From assembly GCA_946122785.1 (NCBI GenBank), contig CAMGYJ010000002.1:65745703-65809702 (forward strand): a stretch of 64,000 bases of DNA. Reading direction: 5' to 3'. The number at the start of each line of letters is the position of its first letter. Position 1 is the first letter of the stretch. The position numbers and the translations under genes are program-made. Origin of the DNA: Linum tenue (Eukaryota; Streptophyta; Magnoliopsida; Malpighiales; Linaceae). Shown here in pieces: positions 35,931-47,689 of the stretch. Below the pieces are notes generated by a model, which worked only from the letters and a program-made list of their open reading frames with translations, was not told the DNA's origin and did not search any database.

Positions 35931-37391
35931 TAGCTGGAGGAACTAGGTAGCAGAATGGGGTTTCATCTGTTCTGGGCTCTGGTTTATACGAGTATCAATC
36001 TTCAAATATGGTTTGGTCATTGTTAGTTACCATGAGTGTTATTGGCTTCATGCAGCACACCTAGGGTTTGACAGCAGCAATTTACTCAAGGAAAATAGAT
36101 AAGCACTAAGATTTCCTGTGACAGAATCCAGAGACTCGCACCAAATGGGCAAAGGATGCAAAACAATGAGCTGGAATTGCAGCTTTCCGACATTGTTGGC
36201 ACACCTTTAACTGGATGCTGCCAAAATTCTGACTCTATATCTGTATAATCATTGTTCTATGGCGCAGAGTTGTGACTTGTCCTATTTATCTATAGAAACA
36301 GCTCCTGTCCTTGGCTGTATGTAGATGGATGTTGGAGAGTAGACGAAATGCAGATTTGTAGGAATGTCATATATCCAAGTTCTTCCCATTCCCTGGGTAA
36401 TACTGTTAGGTCGGACTTCACTTTGATTGACTGAATGGATTTGCTGATTTGGTACATTAAGATTCCACTCATTCAAAGTGCAGACAGAAGTGTTGTACGT
36501 GGAGAATGCACCTTTGTAGTTGTCTTTTTGGCAGCCTGGCTGCTGGTGGGGGATTGGTATTTTGCACAATGGTGGCTTTTCTTTTGGTGTGTGGTAATTG
36601 TTTCTTTGTGTTGAAACTTTAAGTAGAAGCAAAATTGTTGACATAGAAATGGTAGTGGTTCACCATTGGTATTGTAATCGCTTGAGGAGAAAGTTATGGA
36701 ACTAATCTTACAGTCTTACTTTGAACTTACAGAACGTAGAAAGAAAAGAGAACTAATACACCGAGGTAGAAGTCATTGCTGCCATTAACTCGAAGCATTA
36801 TATTCCCACTTTTTCCATTGACACCAAGTTCTGAAGGCCATTGCCCTATGACAAGCTGTCAAAATGACGGGCTATAGTTCCGTGGAGAGCGAGGCAAACA
36901 CAAGGAAAGAAAAGGGAAAAAGCTTGGCGTACAAGCTATATATGTCGAAAGAGAGGGAAGAAAGACGACAATGCTCGTTTACTTCGTCGAAAAGCCAAAA
37001 ACAGGTTGCTGCATGCGAAGGATAGTTTTCCTTTCAACTCAATACTGCTTGCGGACATAACATTACACTTTGTTCATCCACCTAATGTTATTCTTATTTG
37101 TGTGGAGTTTCAATGAGAGCTCCAAAAACTACGAGTATGAATAATTCGGTGTCCTACAAACTTGGAGGGGTCAACCACGAAGTGGACAATGATGCTTATC
37201 CTGACATCTGGGAGGTCTTTTGATGGCTATGTATCTTGTCACTTGTGTCATATTAATATTATGCGTGACATTTTGATGGCTATGTATCTTGTCACTTGTG
37301 TCATATTAATATTATGCGTGACATAATATTATGAGAGGGTCAATGAATACAATGATGATAGAGAATGGACACTCAATAAGGGGATATTTAT
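35931..37391. other. SWC4 3' flank and intergenic DNA
   Basis: Probable 3' UTR to ~36300, then unassigned DNA. A 54-bp tandem duplication (TTTGATGGCTATGTATCTTG at 37218 and 37272) precedes the MULE. No gene seen; open frames around 36290-36640 are not protein-like. Confidence 0.5.
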
Positions 37392-38776
37392 GGGTTAAAG
37401 ACACATTTGGTCACTGAGATTACAAAATCGGGACATGTTTTGTCACTAGAAAAAGTTAATATCAAATTTGGTCACTACAATTACTAAAACTGGACACATT
37501 TAGTCACTCGCCGTTAGTTGCCGTCCAACTCCGTTAAAAGAGTCTGTTATGTGCTGACGTGGCTAACGTGAGCGCCTAGTCAGCGCCGTTTTGGGCTGGA
37601 AATGGTCAAACCCGACCCGCCACGTCACTAAACCCAACCCAATCCATTAACCCAACCCGACCCAGAAATAAACCCTAACCCACCTAACCAGACCAGATCC
37701 CACTTAAAAAAAAAACAAAAATGATTTGTTTCCATTTCAGACCCAGAAACCATTCTCCTTCCTCGAGAGCTCTTCCCCTTCGCCAATCCTAGAGCAGAGA
37801 GCAGGAGCCATTAACGCTACCCCTTGACCCCATTTCACAGTCAGGGGATAGCCTCACGGGTAAACCCAAATAATCAATAGAAGAGATTTTTTCCAAACAA
37901 TAGATCGGCCGCTCCGACGAGAAACGGCTTTGCGCCCATCCGTCAAAATCCACAAATCTCGTTTGAAATAGCGCAGACATGTCACCGACAGTAGATCTGG
38001 CCATCTGCGTAGTTCATATGAAGGATCTTAGGCGCGTCGACATCCGATTTCACCAACCCTCGAGACGATTCACCGTCTCCAGCTTCCAAAACGGTAGGTA
38101 AAATCGGAGGAGAGATGGATGCAGGCAAATCTTCAAAACAAGACCAGAAACAAAGCGCAGAGAAATAAAAAACTAGGGATTTCTATACCTGTAATCGTCT
38201 CCATTTTTTCCCCCCAACCAAATCCACCAAAATCGCCGCCCCTGTCCTCCGCTCTAGATTGCTCGCCGAATCAATTACTCTTCAAGGGACTACGCTTTCA
38301 CAGTCAAGGGGTAGCTTTAATGGCTCCATCTCTCCCTGCTCTCTGCTCTAGGATTAGTTTGATCGAAAATGGCGAAGGGGAAGAACTCTCGAGGAAGGAG
38401 AATGGTTTCTGGGTCTGAAATGAAAACAAATCAGTTTTTTTTTTTTAAGTGGGATCTGGTCTGGTTAGGTGGGTTAGGGTTTATTTCTGGGTCGGGTTGG
38501 GTTAATGGATTGGATTGGGTTTAATACGTGCTGGGTTTAGTGACGTGGCGGGTCGGGTTTGACCATTTCCAGCCCAAAACGGCGCTGACTAGGCGCTCAC
38601 GTTAGCCACGTCAGCACATAACAGACTCTTTTAACGGAGTTGGACGGTAACTAACGGCGAGTGACTAAATGTGTCCAGTTTTAGTAATTGTAGTGACCAA
38701 ATTTGATATTAACTTTTTCTAGTGACTAAACATGTCCCGATTTTGTAATCTCAGTGACCAAATGTGTCTTTAACCC
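37392..38776. mobile_element. Non-autonomous Mutator-like element with ~440-470 bp TIRs
   Basis: Left end GGGTTAAAGACACATTTGGT; the right end is its reverse complement, ending ACCAAATGTGTCTTTAACCC. Inverted identity continues inward to about 37827 on the left and 38303 on the right (right arm longer because of an extra ~17-bp repeat near 38520). The flanks are a perfect 10-bp target duplication, GGATATTTAT (37382-37391 and 38777-38786). The ~475-bp interior has no recognisable transposase; minus-strand frame 37789-38004 (starts MARSTVGDMSALFQTRF) may be captured sequence but is not identifiable. Confidence 0.92.
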
Positions 38777-38885
38777 GGATATTTATTTATATAGGGGGTT
38801 TCCAAATTTATAAGGTTGGCGGATTAGCAACTAAAAAAGTTTCAAATTTGTGAGCTCCATTCATTTGGCAACTCTTTTTTTTTGG

Positions 38886-39080
38886 GTTAATTGTATGATT
38901 GGTCACTGGAAATATTTAAATCCAATTTTGGTTACTAAACTTAGTAAAATGGTTCAAGTTTGATCACTCTCCGTCCATTTCCGTTAACTCTAGCTTACGT
39001 GACAGTCAACTTTCATAGTTGACCATTAAATATGCGACGTGGTTTCTAAAAATATTAAAAATAAAAATTATATTTTTCAC
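38886..39080 (+). mobile_element. Orphan MULE-like left end (TTGGTCACT family)
   Basis: GGTTAATTGTATGATTGGTC, TTACTAAACTTAGTAAAATGG, CTCTCCGTCCATTTCCGTTAAC, GTGACAGTCAACTTTCATAG, ATATGCGACGTGG: the same ordered motifs as at 11376 and (inverted) 26640. Opposite end not found; only ~110 bp from the complete MULE. Confidence 0.5.
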
Positions 39081-39355
39081 CTCATTATTACATTCATTAA
39101 AAAAAACCTAATTTCTTTTCTACACACCCCCATACCCTAACCCTACCCGACCCAACCTCACCACCACCAAAACACAAAAATTGTGAAGTTAGGACTGCAC
39201 GTATTCGAACAGGGGACAACAATTCTGGTGGTTCTGCAATTCAGCAGTCCTTGCTCCGCTGAGAACATCAAAAGAACACAACCAACCGGGTGGAATGCAC
39301 TAGTATTCATCAATCCATCTTCAACGTAAAAATAAACTCAAATGGGTAGGCACAC

Positions 39356-41459
39356 CTAGTCAACCTCCATCCCTGAAAAGGCTTCGTCGAGGATCTTCTC
39401 AAGTTCTTTCATTCTGTGCCTCGTCAACGCTACACAATCCTGCAACCAAACAGGAACGTAGCCAAGTTTTAGTGTTCTTCGCAAGTTCGTTCAAACTGTG
39501 TCGTGAAAAATGAAGCCACTATGTAATCAGACTCACTGTAACAAGAGAGGTATAGGCAAGAGCGGGTCCACCAGGTTTGTAGAACGAGACAAGTCTGTCG
39601 GACGAGTCCATGACCACTGTCACGAGAGTTTCCATGATGGATTCTTCTTCTGACGTGGGGTCTGCCAAGATGTACTTCTTATGTAGTGCACATGTAAGTG
39701 AGAAAGGGATGCTGCCGAGGGTTAGTTTTATCTTCTCTTTGTTAACTGCTTCTTTCTCCAACTTCCTCCCATCACCTTCCTCTGTGAAGGCTACTATTTT
39801 TCCTTTGTCATTCACGGAAACTACTGGGATTTGCACTGCAAGAGAATACCGAGCGGGCACATGGATTAGGGAAAGCAGTAACGTGTACGAAGGAGGAACT
39901 ATTAAGGAAGGGAGACAAGTGTTTACAGTGGGAGAAAGCAGCCACGGCTGAAAGCAATGCTGCATCAAAAAGTGCACCATCGGCATCTAAACAATATATG
40001 TCCTGCAATTGAGATTGTGCAAGTTTGTCACACAGCAGATAGCAGTTATGGAAGCAAGGTCAGCGATGAGGTCTTGTGACTGTCAAAGAGTTAAGAATGT
40101 AGGAAAGAATAGTATAGTTGGCATGTCTCGTGAAGAAGCTTGAAACAAAAATCTCGGAAATCATTTCTGCTTACCAAGTAAGCCATCCAAGCAGCTTTTC
40201 CACTGACCAAAGCAAGTTCCTTCAGATCAATCATCCCAGAACTGCAAAGACCAGACAGATGGTTCTTCCTTATCATGGACGAACGCTAGTACAAGAATGC
40301 AATCATTGTGTTCAGTTTATCCAATTGAAAAGAAAAAGCCTTTTCATTAACCCCATCGAGTACAGAATTAGATCTGCTTGGCAAGTTCAAGGTACCCATG
40401 GCTCACATTCCATAGACTCAGGCTCTTAGCACAAGACTTGGTAAAGGCGTGCTTGCATTCTAAAGCATGCAACTTTCAGACAGTCAATCAAGCAACTAAC
40501 ATGATACCACTCATCCCAGCCCAATCCTTTTTTGTCTGACAACTTATGTAGCATACATAACACCAGATCGAAACAGGAGAGCATAATCAGAAATGATGCT
40601 ACAATGGCCAGTTGATTCATTGAGAAATACTTAATCAGACATGTCCATAGCCTTTTCAGGTATGAATAGTGGCTATCCAGTACTGTTTCATTCTCATAAA
40701 TACTATAAATTTGATGAAAAACAAAAAAACTACATCATGAAATACAAGTTGAACATCAAGTGATTACATTCTTTCGTACCTCAAAATGGTGTCAGACAGT
40801 TGCTTTGACACAACTACTGCTGCTTCAGCAGGCCTGCCAGGCCTAACAATTGGAGAGCAAATTGGTGGCATGTGGAACTCAATAGCTGCATGTTACATAC
40901 GTCCAATGGATTACAACTTAACAGTCGAAAGACATCGCAAACAGAAGCACAAATCATTACCAGGTTCAACATACCTATACACCCCTCATCAGGTGATTCT
41001 GCGGAAGGAGTCATGACTTCCATTTTTATGGCAGCAAGCATTGTCTGAAAACAGACAGACAAGTAGAGAAGGATTTGTGGTTTTATCTTCCATGTTTCCA
41101 AACATAAAACAAATGCATCAGTGACAACATATACGAGAGGGAGATGCCACCTACAGTAGAGCCAATCTTTGCAAGAGCGGATCCATCAGCAGAAGAAACA
41201 GCCCCTGATAGATATTGTCTTCAATTAGATTAGAAAAATAAGAATAAAAAGCTGTACAGGATCATAAAGCTGCAACAAGATAAAAAATGAGGCACTCACC
41301 CAAGGCCACTGTAGTATCTCTAGCCCTTCCAAGAGGCCTACCATCAGGTCGTATAGATTCGGCAAGATGGCGCTCATAGTAGCGTAGTGGGAAGAGACGC
41401 CTGAATGCATCCACTTCCATCTCCGCTGACAAGTCCCCAGATGAGTCCAGCAACCCCAT
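39356..41459 (-). CDS. RRP43: Exosome complex component RRP43 (RNase PH-like; EXOSC8 homologue)
   Basis: Eight exons on the minus strand: 41300-41459, 41155-41204, 40975-41044, 40780-40885, 40175-40241, 39927-40002, 39537-39835 and 39356-39439; 303 residues, in phase throughout. Family motifs: AFRRLFPLRYYERHLAESIR, PDGRPLGRARDTTVALG, AKIGSTTMLAAIKMEVMTP, CSPIVRPGRPAEAA, AAWMAYLDIYCLDADGALFD and DPTSEEESIMETLVTVVMD. RRP43 is one of six RNase PH-fold subunits that form the catalytically inert ring of the eukaryotic exosome, which degrades and trims RNA from the 3' end in nucleus and cytoplasm. Start is the ATG at 41459. A leader intron is likely: donor TCTCG/GTACCT (exon edge 42108) and acceptor AAACAG/ATAG (41483). 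Matches Arabidopsis At1g60080 in length. Confidence 0.96.
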
Positions 41460-42992
41460 TGTCACTTTTATTCCTTATCTATCTGTTTATTACATTATAA
41501 AAACAAGCATCAGCAGTCATCTTCTTTAATCATAAGATGTGGATTGCGTAGTGTAGTAAACTTAGAAATGTGTAAAAATCAGCTTGTATTGAGCAGTTTA
41601 AGACCATGTGGATTCTGTACTTCCCAACAAATGAAATTATGTAGCAATTAGCATCATACACAGCAAGGTATATAATCCCACATTCTCTTTAACCATTTCA
41701 ACTTATTTTTCATACTGTAATCTAGCATAAAAGATGGGAGGATTGTACAATGAATAGCCAATTGGAGAAAACAGGTAAAGTGGCAAAGGAAAAGAATAAA
41801 CCACTGCTATTCCATAGCAATGAGATGGGTTAGAAATTCAAGCTACAACATTACTCACAGAAGATGCTTCACACAAACGCAGGTCTAATAAGGCTAACTG
41901 TAGAATGCCCATCACCAATCTTAAGCTCAGCTATCAGCAAAACACAAAGGCAGAATGGGAGAAAGTTCGGCCAAAACCGATGGAAGAGTTAAAGTAAGCA
42001 AAAGCGTTGGTGAGAAAACACTTGTTTTTTTTTCTTTCTCAAAACCATATCATCTACGCAAAAGAAATTCAAGAGCTCCCGCAATGAGTAAGGAGTATGA
42101 AAGGTACCGAGAGTTCTCGACAATAGTCCGGCTTGTCAATCTGGGTATTGATACTATCAAAGAGGGTGGATCAGAGAAAGATTCCGGCGGTGCGTGGCGA
42201 CGGGAGACAAGAGACGAGGCGACGGATGTCACGGCAGCAGTAAGCAGTCGGCAGGCGGAGAGGGCTCGGAGGGCGCTTTGGAGCTGAAGGCAACGGCGGG
42301 AAAGCAAAACTAGGGATTCAGGATTTAGGAGGAGACCGGCGTGGGTTTGGGCTTTGATCCAAATCCATGGGCTCTTATTGTTGGAAATGAAGGGCCATGG
42401 GCTGCAGTTCCCGCCCGCTCCAAATTGTATCGGATAAATATAATAGCAGGTATTTGTCCAACATGGTCACACAAGTTCATCTGGTAATCAAAATGGTCAT
42501 AAACTTCTACAAGATGTCCAATTCGAGCACTATGGTGCGCCGGTGCTGTAGTTTCACTTCTTAAATGATTTCTGTAAGCACATACCATGAAGCTTATTTC
42601 ATAAATTTCTCAGTACATGGAATGAAGGATTCACCTTAGCTTAAACTTCGATATGTTACTGGTTTGGAAATTGGAACCATTATCCCAAATCGTCAAATGA
42701 TTCGAGGCAAATAGACGGCAACACGAAATTCCTACATTTGATTGTTCTTTGTTGCGATCGTAACCCTTACATTATCACAACAGAATACCACCTGCTAGCA
42801 CCTATAGATATGCTTGTTTCCCTGTGGAGGCCAATGGATCTGGGGACAGTGCTCTTCTTTGTAAAATCGAGTCTCGTCCCTTGGTAACAGCAATGTCCCA
42901 TGTGTGTCCCTGTCAATGCCCGCTCGTACCTCTTTACATCGCATTGTGTATCTAAACCACATTACTTGCCATCTTGAGCAAAACTAAGCATA
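41460..42992. other. RRP43 leader/promoter and TTC4 3' flank
   Basis: 41483-42107 is a likely 5'-leader intron of RRP43, with the first non-coding exon at about 42108-42310 (GC-rich, CpG-containing). The frame across that exon begins with TTG, not ATG, and is treated as untranslated. 42330-42600 is spacer; 42640-42992 is the probable 3' UTR of the minus-strand TTC4 gene. Confidence 0.5.
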
Positions 42993-45802
42993 TCAGGGAA
43001 GTCTCCATTTCCCAGCTTTGAACTTTTCATAGAAGCTGGAGCGCTTTGAAACGACGTAGAAAACTGCAGAGTGCAGGAGCAAATAGGGTGAGCAGCTGAC
43101 AAGTACGGCAAAAAGGTCAATCTTTCTGATATTCTTCTAGCAAGAAAAATTTTAAGCGCTCAAAAGATAAAACAGAATTTGAAAAGCATTCGTCCAGGAG
43201 CTGAAAGCAGACCTGGGATTTCTGAGATGATGAAGCCAGGTTCTTGAATCACGTCAACAAGCTTTCTCTTTTCATTCACTTTGACCCACTTAGTAATGGC
43301 GTCTCCTGAGAACAATGATCACAAGGATTTTGCATAAAAAATGATTTGCTTTATTGAAATTGGGAAATTAAAATATCGCAGATCAAACCATTATTTAAAG
43401 GACTTAAAGTATGAAAAGTCCAAGGACCACGAAGATCTAGCTCTCGTTTTGGTAACACAATAAAAGGTTATGCCCAATTTAAATGAGCAACAACCATCAC
43501 GATACATTCAGGAACAAAGAGAGTGAGGAGGAAATCAATGAGTGGTTATGGGAATTTAGATGAGACGAAACAACTTGTTTTGTTGTTAAGAACACTCTCG
43601 AGGCTCGAAGAGCTGAGTCAGCTGCTGACCAGCCTTAAATGAGCAACAACCATCACGATACATTCAGGAACGAAGAGAGTGAGGAGGAAATCAATGAGTG
43701 GTTATGGGAATTTAGATGAGATGAAACAACTTGTTTTGTTGTTACGAACACTCTCGTGGCTCGAAGAGCTGAGTCAGCTGCTGCCAACCTTAAGGAAGAT
43801 GCAAAATTTCAATTACCTAGTTGTAGTAAACAACTATGTTGCTAACAGCCTCTCTTTGTAATAGGGCTTGTGTGTCAGTTTCTAAGTACCAGATTTTCAT
43901 AAAATTTTCAGAACTATAGAAGAGTCTTCCTTGTGGCAGGAGGTTGTCGCAGTAAGTTACCCGACCTTATCACAGATGGGCGTGGTGGTGCTCCCCATCC
44001 TACCTCTGTCAACATACCCTAATTTCCTCTATTTTCTTCTAAATTCCTGCAGCTCTATTTCTCTTGAGCAAACTTAAAACAACCCTAGGCAACAGAATTT
44101 TTATGTGACAATATGCTACATGGATCTATCGTTTTAGAGCAGTAGATTTCTAGGTGCCCACACGGTTATGATCAGAACAAAGGGCAAGTAAAGAGCAAAG
44201 ATGGTAAGAGAATACAACCTCTTGAAAAGCCATGCTCACTTGTATCCTTCTCTTCATTTTCACACTCGATATCAGCACCAGCTGTCCCTTCTAGCAGATA
44301 TTGAAGAACTTTAGTCTCTGGAAGACAAACCCCAGAACCTGCCTGATGAGTAAGTGACATAAAAGGTTAGAAACTGGCAGTCAGAGTTGAGGATGATGGA
44401 CCAAAGCAAACTACACTAGATAGTGTACCTCATAGTAAAGTTCAATTTCTTCACGAGTATAATTATTTCCTGTATCCCAAGGTAACGGTGGACTACTTTC
44501 TGAATACATGTTTGAAAGCTAAGGATGTCATAGATGGTATACGGATAGATCGATAAAGCATAAAAAAATTATAAAAAGCAGCCAATTATAGGAGGATAAG
44601 GATATCATATCGAGATGCATGGAAAATGTATCCATCTCACAGAAATCTTCTATGAAGTCGCTGTACATAACCTCTGCATAGAGAAAAAGAACCGGCCAGT
44701 GCATAATCTTATTCTTATCTAACACAGGTTTCTTCAAACCAGTAAGTTCTCGATACATAGCCTTGCCCATCTTCAATCCTCTGTCTCCAAATGCTGAAAC
44801 AAGATCCTGAAAAGTTTCAACAAAAGGCAAATCCATTAGCTTCCCAACTTTTCTCACAAGCATACTTTGGATTTCTCTGCGTTCCAGGAATCAAACCTTA
44901 GCCACTGCTAGGGCCTTGTTAATCTCAGCCTGTTGCTTATCCTGTTCCATCTTCAGTGCACTTATCTGCCTAACAAGTTTCTCCAGTTCAACGTTACTTG
45001 AATCTAGCTCTAGTCCCTTCTCGGCAAAATATTTTGCTTCACTCAACAAATTCAAGGACAGCGATGCTTTGGCAGCACGATAGAATGCCTAATGAAAACA
45101 AAAAAGCATCCAACATGAACGCGGGCAACCCATTACAAAGCACAAAAAGAACAGCACTTTGGAAAACTAAACCACCCCACCTTAACATTGCTGGGGCAAA
45201 GCTTAATTGCCTCTTCAGCATCCGTAATGGCACGCCTATAGTTTCCCAGAAGTAGATTAACATGGGATCTATTTGAGTACAGAAGAGAGGTCTCAGAGTC
45301 GGTAAGAGCTTGCTGGTTTATTGCCCTCGTGTAGCAGTTAATGGCCTCAGAATAATGTTTATTTCCCATCTTGACATACTGGTTACCTTGCTCCTGGAAT
45401 TGCAGCACAGTTAATCAGTAAGTCTGAGGATAAACCAATGGCATAAAGGGGTTCGCCTCCACCGCCAAAATGAAGGACTACTCTATAAAAGGGGTTTGCT
45501 CATTTTGAAGAAAATTATGTCAGGACGGTGAACTTTGGACCCCTATGAACCATGAAAGGCATCAAATTTCAACTAATGGTTGTTAAAATTGGTTACTGGT
45601 TCATGTTCAGGTCCAGGAGATGGAATTCTCGCGACAATAAATACAAGTAGGAAGAGAAAGTTGCGAGAGGAGGAGCAGCAAGACGAGGAGACCATACCTT
45701 GAGCTCAACAGCAGTAGACTGTTTGAGAGCGGCGATACCTTCAAGGTCACTGACCTCAGAATCAGTAGTGGGTTTGGACCCTTTCTCCATCAACAGTGCC
45801 AT
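42993..45802 (-). CDS. TTC4: TTC4 / CNS1-type TPR co-chaperone of HSP90/HSP70
   Basis: Eight exons on the minus strand: 45698-45802, 45181-45393, 44897-45088, 44606-44806, 44429-44509, 44219-44342, 43213-43305 and 42993-43063; 359 residues. TPR repeats lie at residues ~33-145 (EQGNQYVKMGNKHYSEAINC, LLYSNRSHVNLLLGNYRRAI, AFYRAAKASLSLNLLSEAKY), a charged helix follows, then the TTC4/Cns1 C-terminal domain (AMYRELTGLKKPVLDKNKI, HWPVLFLYAEVMYSDFIEDF, SPPLPWD, VFYVVSKRSSFYEKFKAGKW). The start is the ATG at 45802 (MALLMEKGSK); upstream frame is open only from TTG. CNS1-type proteins bind HSP90 through the TPR and help load clients in the cytosol. Between exons 4 and 5 the only in-frame junction is an AT-AC intron (44510-44605). 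Resembles Arabidopsis At1g04130. Confidence 0.95.
43479..43793. repeat. ~156-bp tandem duplication in TTC4 intron 6
   Basis: Two adjacent copies begin AAATGAGCAACAACCATCAC at 43481 and 43637 and end GAGCTGAGTCAGCTGCTG. They differ at only a handful of positions, so the duplication is recent. It lies within the large intron 43306-44218. Confidence 0.95.
44510..44605 (-). other. AT-AC (U12-type) intron of TTC4
   Basis: Reading the minus strand, exon 4 ends ...CATCTCGATATG and the intron starts ATATCCTTATCC, matching the U12 5' splice consensus ATATCCTT. The intron ends CATCCTTAGCTTTCAAAC, with a TCCTTAGC box (one change from the U12 branch consensus TCCTTAAC) about 10 nt before the terminal AC. 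Exon 5 starts ATGTATTCAGAAAG. The join restores the family sequence HLDM/MYSESSPPLPWD. Length 96 nt. Confidence 0.88.
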
Positions 45803-46429
45803 CTCCTCAGGTAGCGGCGGCAGCAGCCGGTCGGAACTCTGAAAGTAGTTTTCAAGTTTCAACCTTTTTCTTCCCTACTCGCTGTTTCAGCTGTTCTACA
45901 ATCCGCCAAACGACCCCCTAATTATTTATTTACCGGTAGAGCTAGTGATGCGGTAACTCAATACTCATGTCTCTTGTCACAAAACACATAATTTTGAGTT
46001 GTTCACATCATATTTGTGTTATTCACGTTATATATGTGTTATTTACAACGTATTTGCATTATTCACATAAGTGTGTTGATTATTTACGTAATCATTATTG
46101 TTAGGTCATCACGTTGTTGCAAAATAATATTTCTTTGAAATATATCAAAACATGTCATTGCGTAGATTATGATCAATGCAACATATTTTTTACAGATTAA
46201 ATGATAATCCAAATTTGATTCCATAAAATATAGCCAATACAAATTATTAGGAGGAAAAAGTATGAATTTCCATTTACGTGAAAAACTTACACTCTTACGT
46301 AAATCATCATAGTATTATGTGAATGAGCACAAAATGGCAAGAATAAGCACAAAATGGCGTAAATAAACTGGTCACCTAACGTGGCAAGAGATGTTTTCCT
46401 ATCGTAACATAATTCAATTCATGGATATC
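45803..46429. other. TTC4 promoter side and AT-rich spacer with degenerate 20-bp repeats
   Basis: Immediate upstream region of the minus-strand TTC4 gene, then AT-rich DNA. From ~45996 to 46095 a degenerate repeat of about 20 bp (GTGTTATTCACGTTATATAT-like) occurs four to five times. No gene seen. Confidence 0.5.
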
Positions 46430-46995
46430 CTACCCGATTCAACCCAGTCAAGGCGAGTAAAGTCCGTGTTGACGGATTACGGATCGAGTTCGGATTTAAA
46501 CTCGTCCTACTATTTTGCAGGTGGATTGGGTTAGGGTTTAGCCATATCCAACTCGTTCCAACCTGTACCCATCTAATTTGTTCTTATAGAAAGAAGTTGA
46601 AATTATGGAGTGTAGAGTGAACAGTGAAGAAGCTTAGTTGACAATGAGAAAACTTTCAATTAATAATGTTGTTTATGGATGTTTATCTTTAATGTTGAAC
46701 AATTTGTATGGATAATTTGTGGTTTGCTTGTATGCTCTAGATTGGTGTTTTTTGTACAAATAATTTGTATGGGAAGATTGATGTTAGACTTTTATTTTGA
46801 CAGGAAGTTATTGTGCATTTGTTGAACCCGTGAGTATCCATGAACCCACAGATACCCCGCGGGTTGGGTTGGGTTTGAGTTTTCCAAATCCGTTGGGTTT
46901 TACCCTAGGTTTTTTTTATAGATATACCCATGGGTTTGGGTTCAGGTTGACAAAACGCAGCTCAAACCGGCCCATTGTCATTCCTATCTCGCACT
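46430..46995. mobile_element. Decayed second copy of the 60280-60973 hAT-like element, opposite orientation
   Basis: Its right half (GGGTTGGGTTTGAGTTTT, CCCATGGGTTTGGGTTC, ending CCCATTGTCATTCCTA) and interior (GTGTAGAGTGAACAG..., GAACAATTTGTATGGATAAT, CTCTAGATTGGTGTT) match the reverse complement of the intact copy at 60280-60973. The left end is too diverged to delimit. Confidence 0.55.
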
Positions 46996-47689
46996 ACGTC
47001 TGAGTTGAGATGGGTAACATTTGTGTGCGTATGGGACGGGGCGAGTCGACCCACTTAATTGGGAAAAAAATTCACACAAAAGTATATCGATTAAGATAAG
47101 ATCGTTTTACTTGGAGATTCGTATATCGATTATGCCGGTCATACCGGTGATGTCATGCCGGTTTTATGACCGGTACAGGTTGAACCAGGTTCAACTAGTG
47201 GCACGCCGACCAGCGTGACAACCATGCTCATGCCCCACCCCATTCTACTGCGAGTCGGATAATACCCGCCCCATCATCGCGAGTCAAAGCAGGTTCAAAT
47301 TGTCATTCCTATGTAAAATTGGTAAATTGTTTTGTGATTTCTCAACCTAGATGATGGTCGATCTGCTATAGTTAATAGTTATTGAATAGAGTCAATTGTT
47401 TGTTAATTTTAAAACTAGTTTTATTTGTAGTCATTAAAATTATTGAATAAAAAATTTATCTTATCTTAACTTATATTAGAGGATTGTGAAGAAACATTTT
47501 GCCACATAAGCATTTGCTTAATAATACATTTTGCCACATTAATGTGATTGCAATCACTTTCTTTTTCTTTTTGACATACTTTTTCTTTCTTTCATACATG
47601 CTTATAAAAGATGTTGCATTTACTTTTTCTCTAATACAATTTTGATTTTATTTCTTATTATATTTTTTTGGCATGGTTCTTTCCCCGAG
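46996..47689. other. Intergenic DNA, nothing recognised
   Basis: AT-rich beyond 47300; 47100-47300 has GCCGGT-type short repeats. No gene seen. Confidence 0.4.

Noticed and set aside
42050..42307. 85-codon Arg/Ser/Leu-rich minus-strand frame resembling a mitochondrial presequence
   Set aside because: Opens with TTG, has no ATG start, lies in the likely non-coding first exon of RRP43 and crosses its probable donor site.
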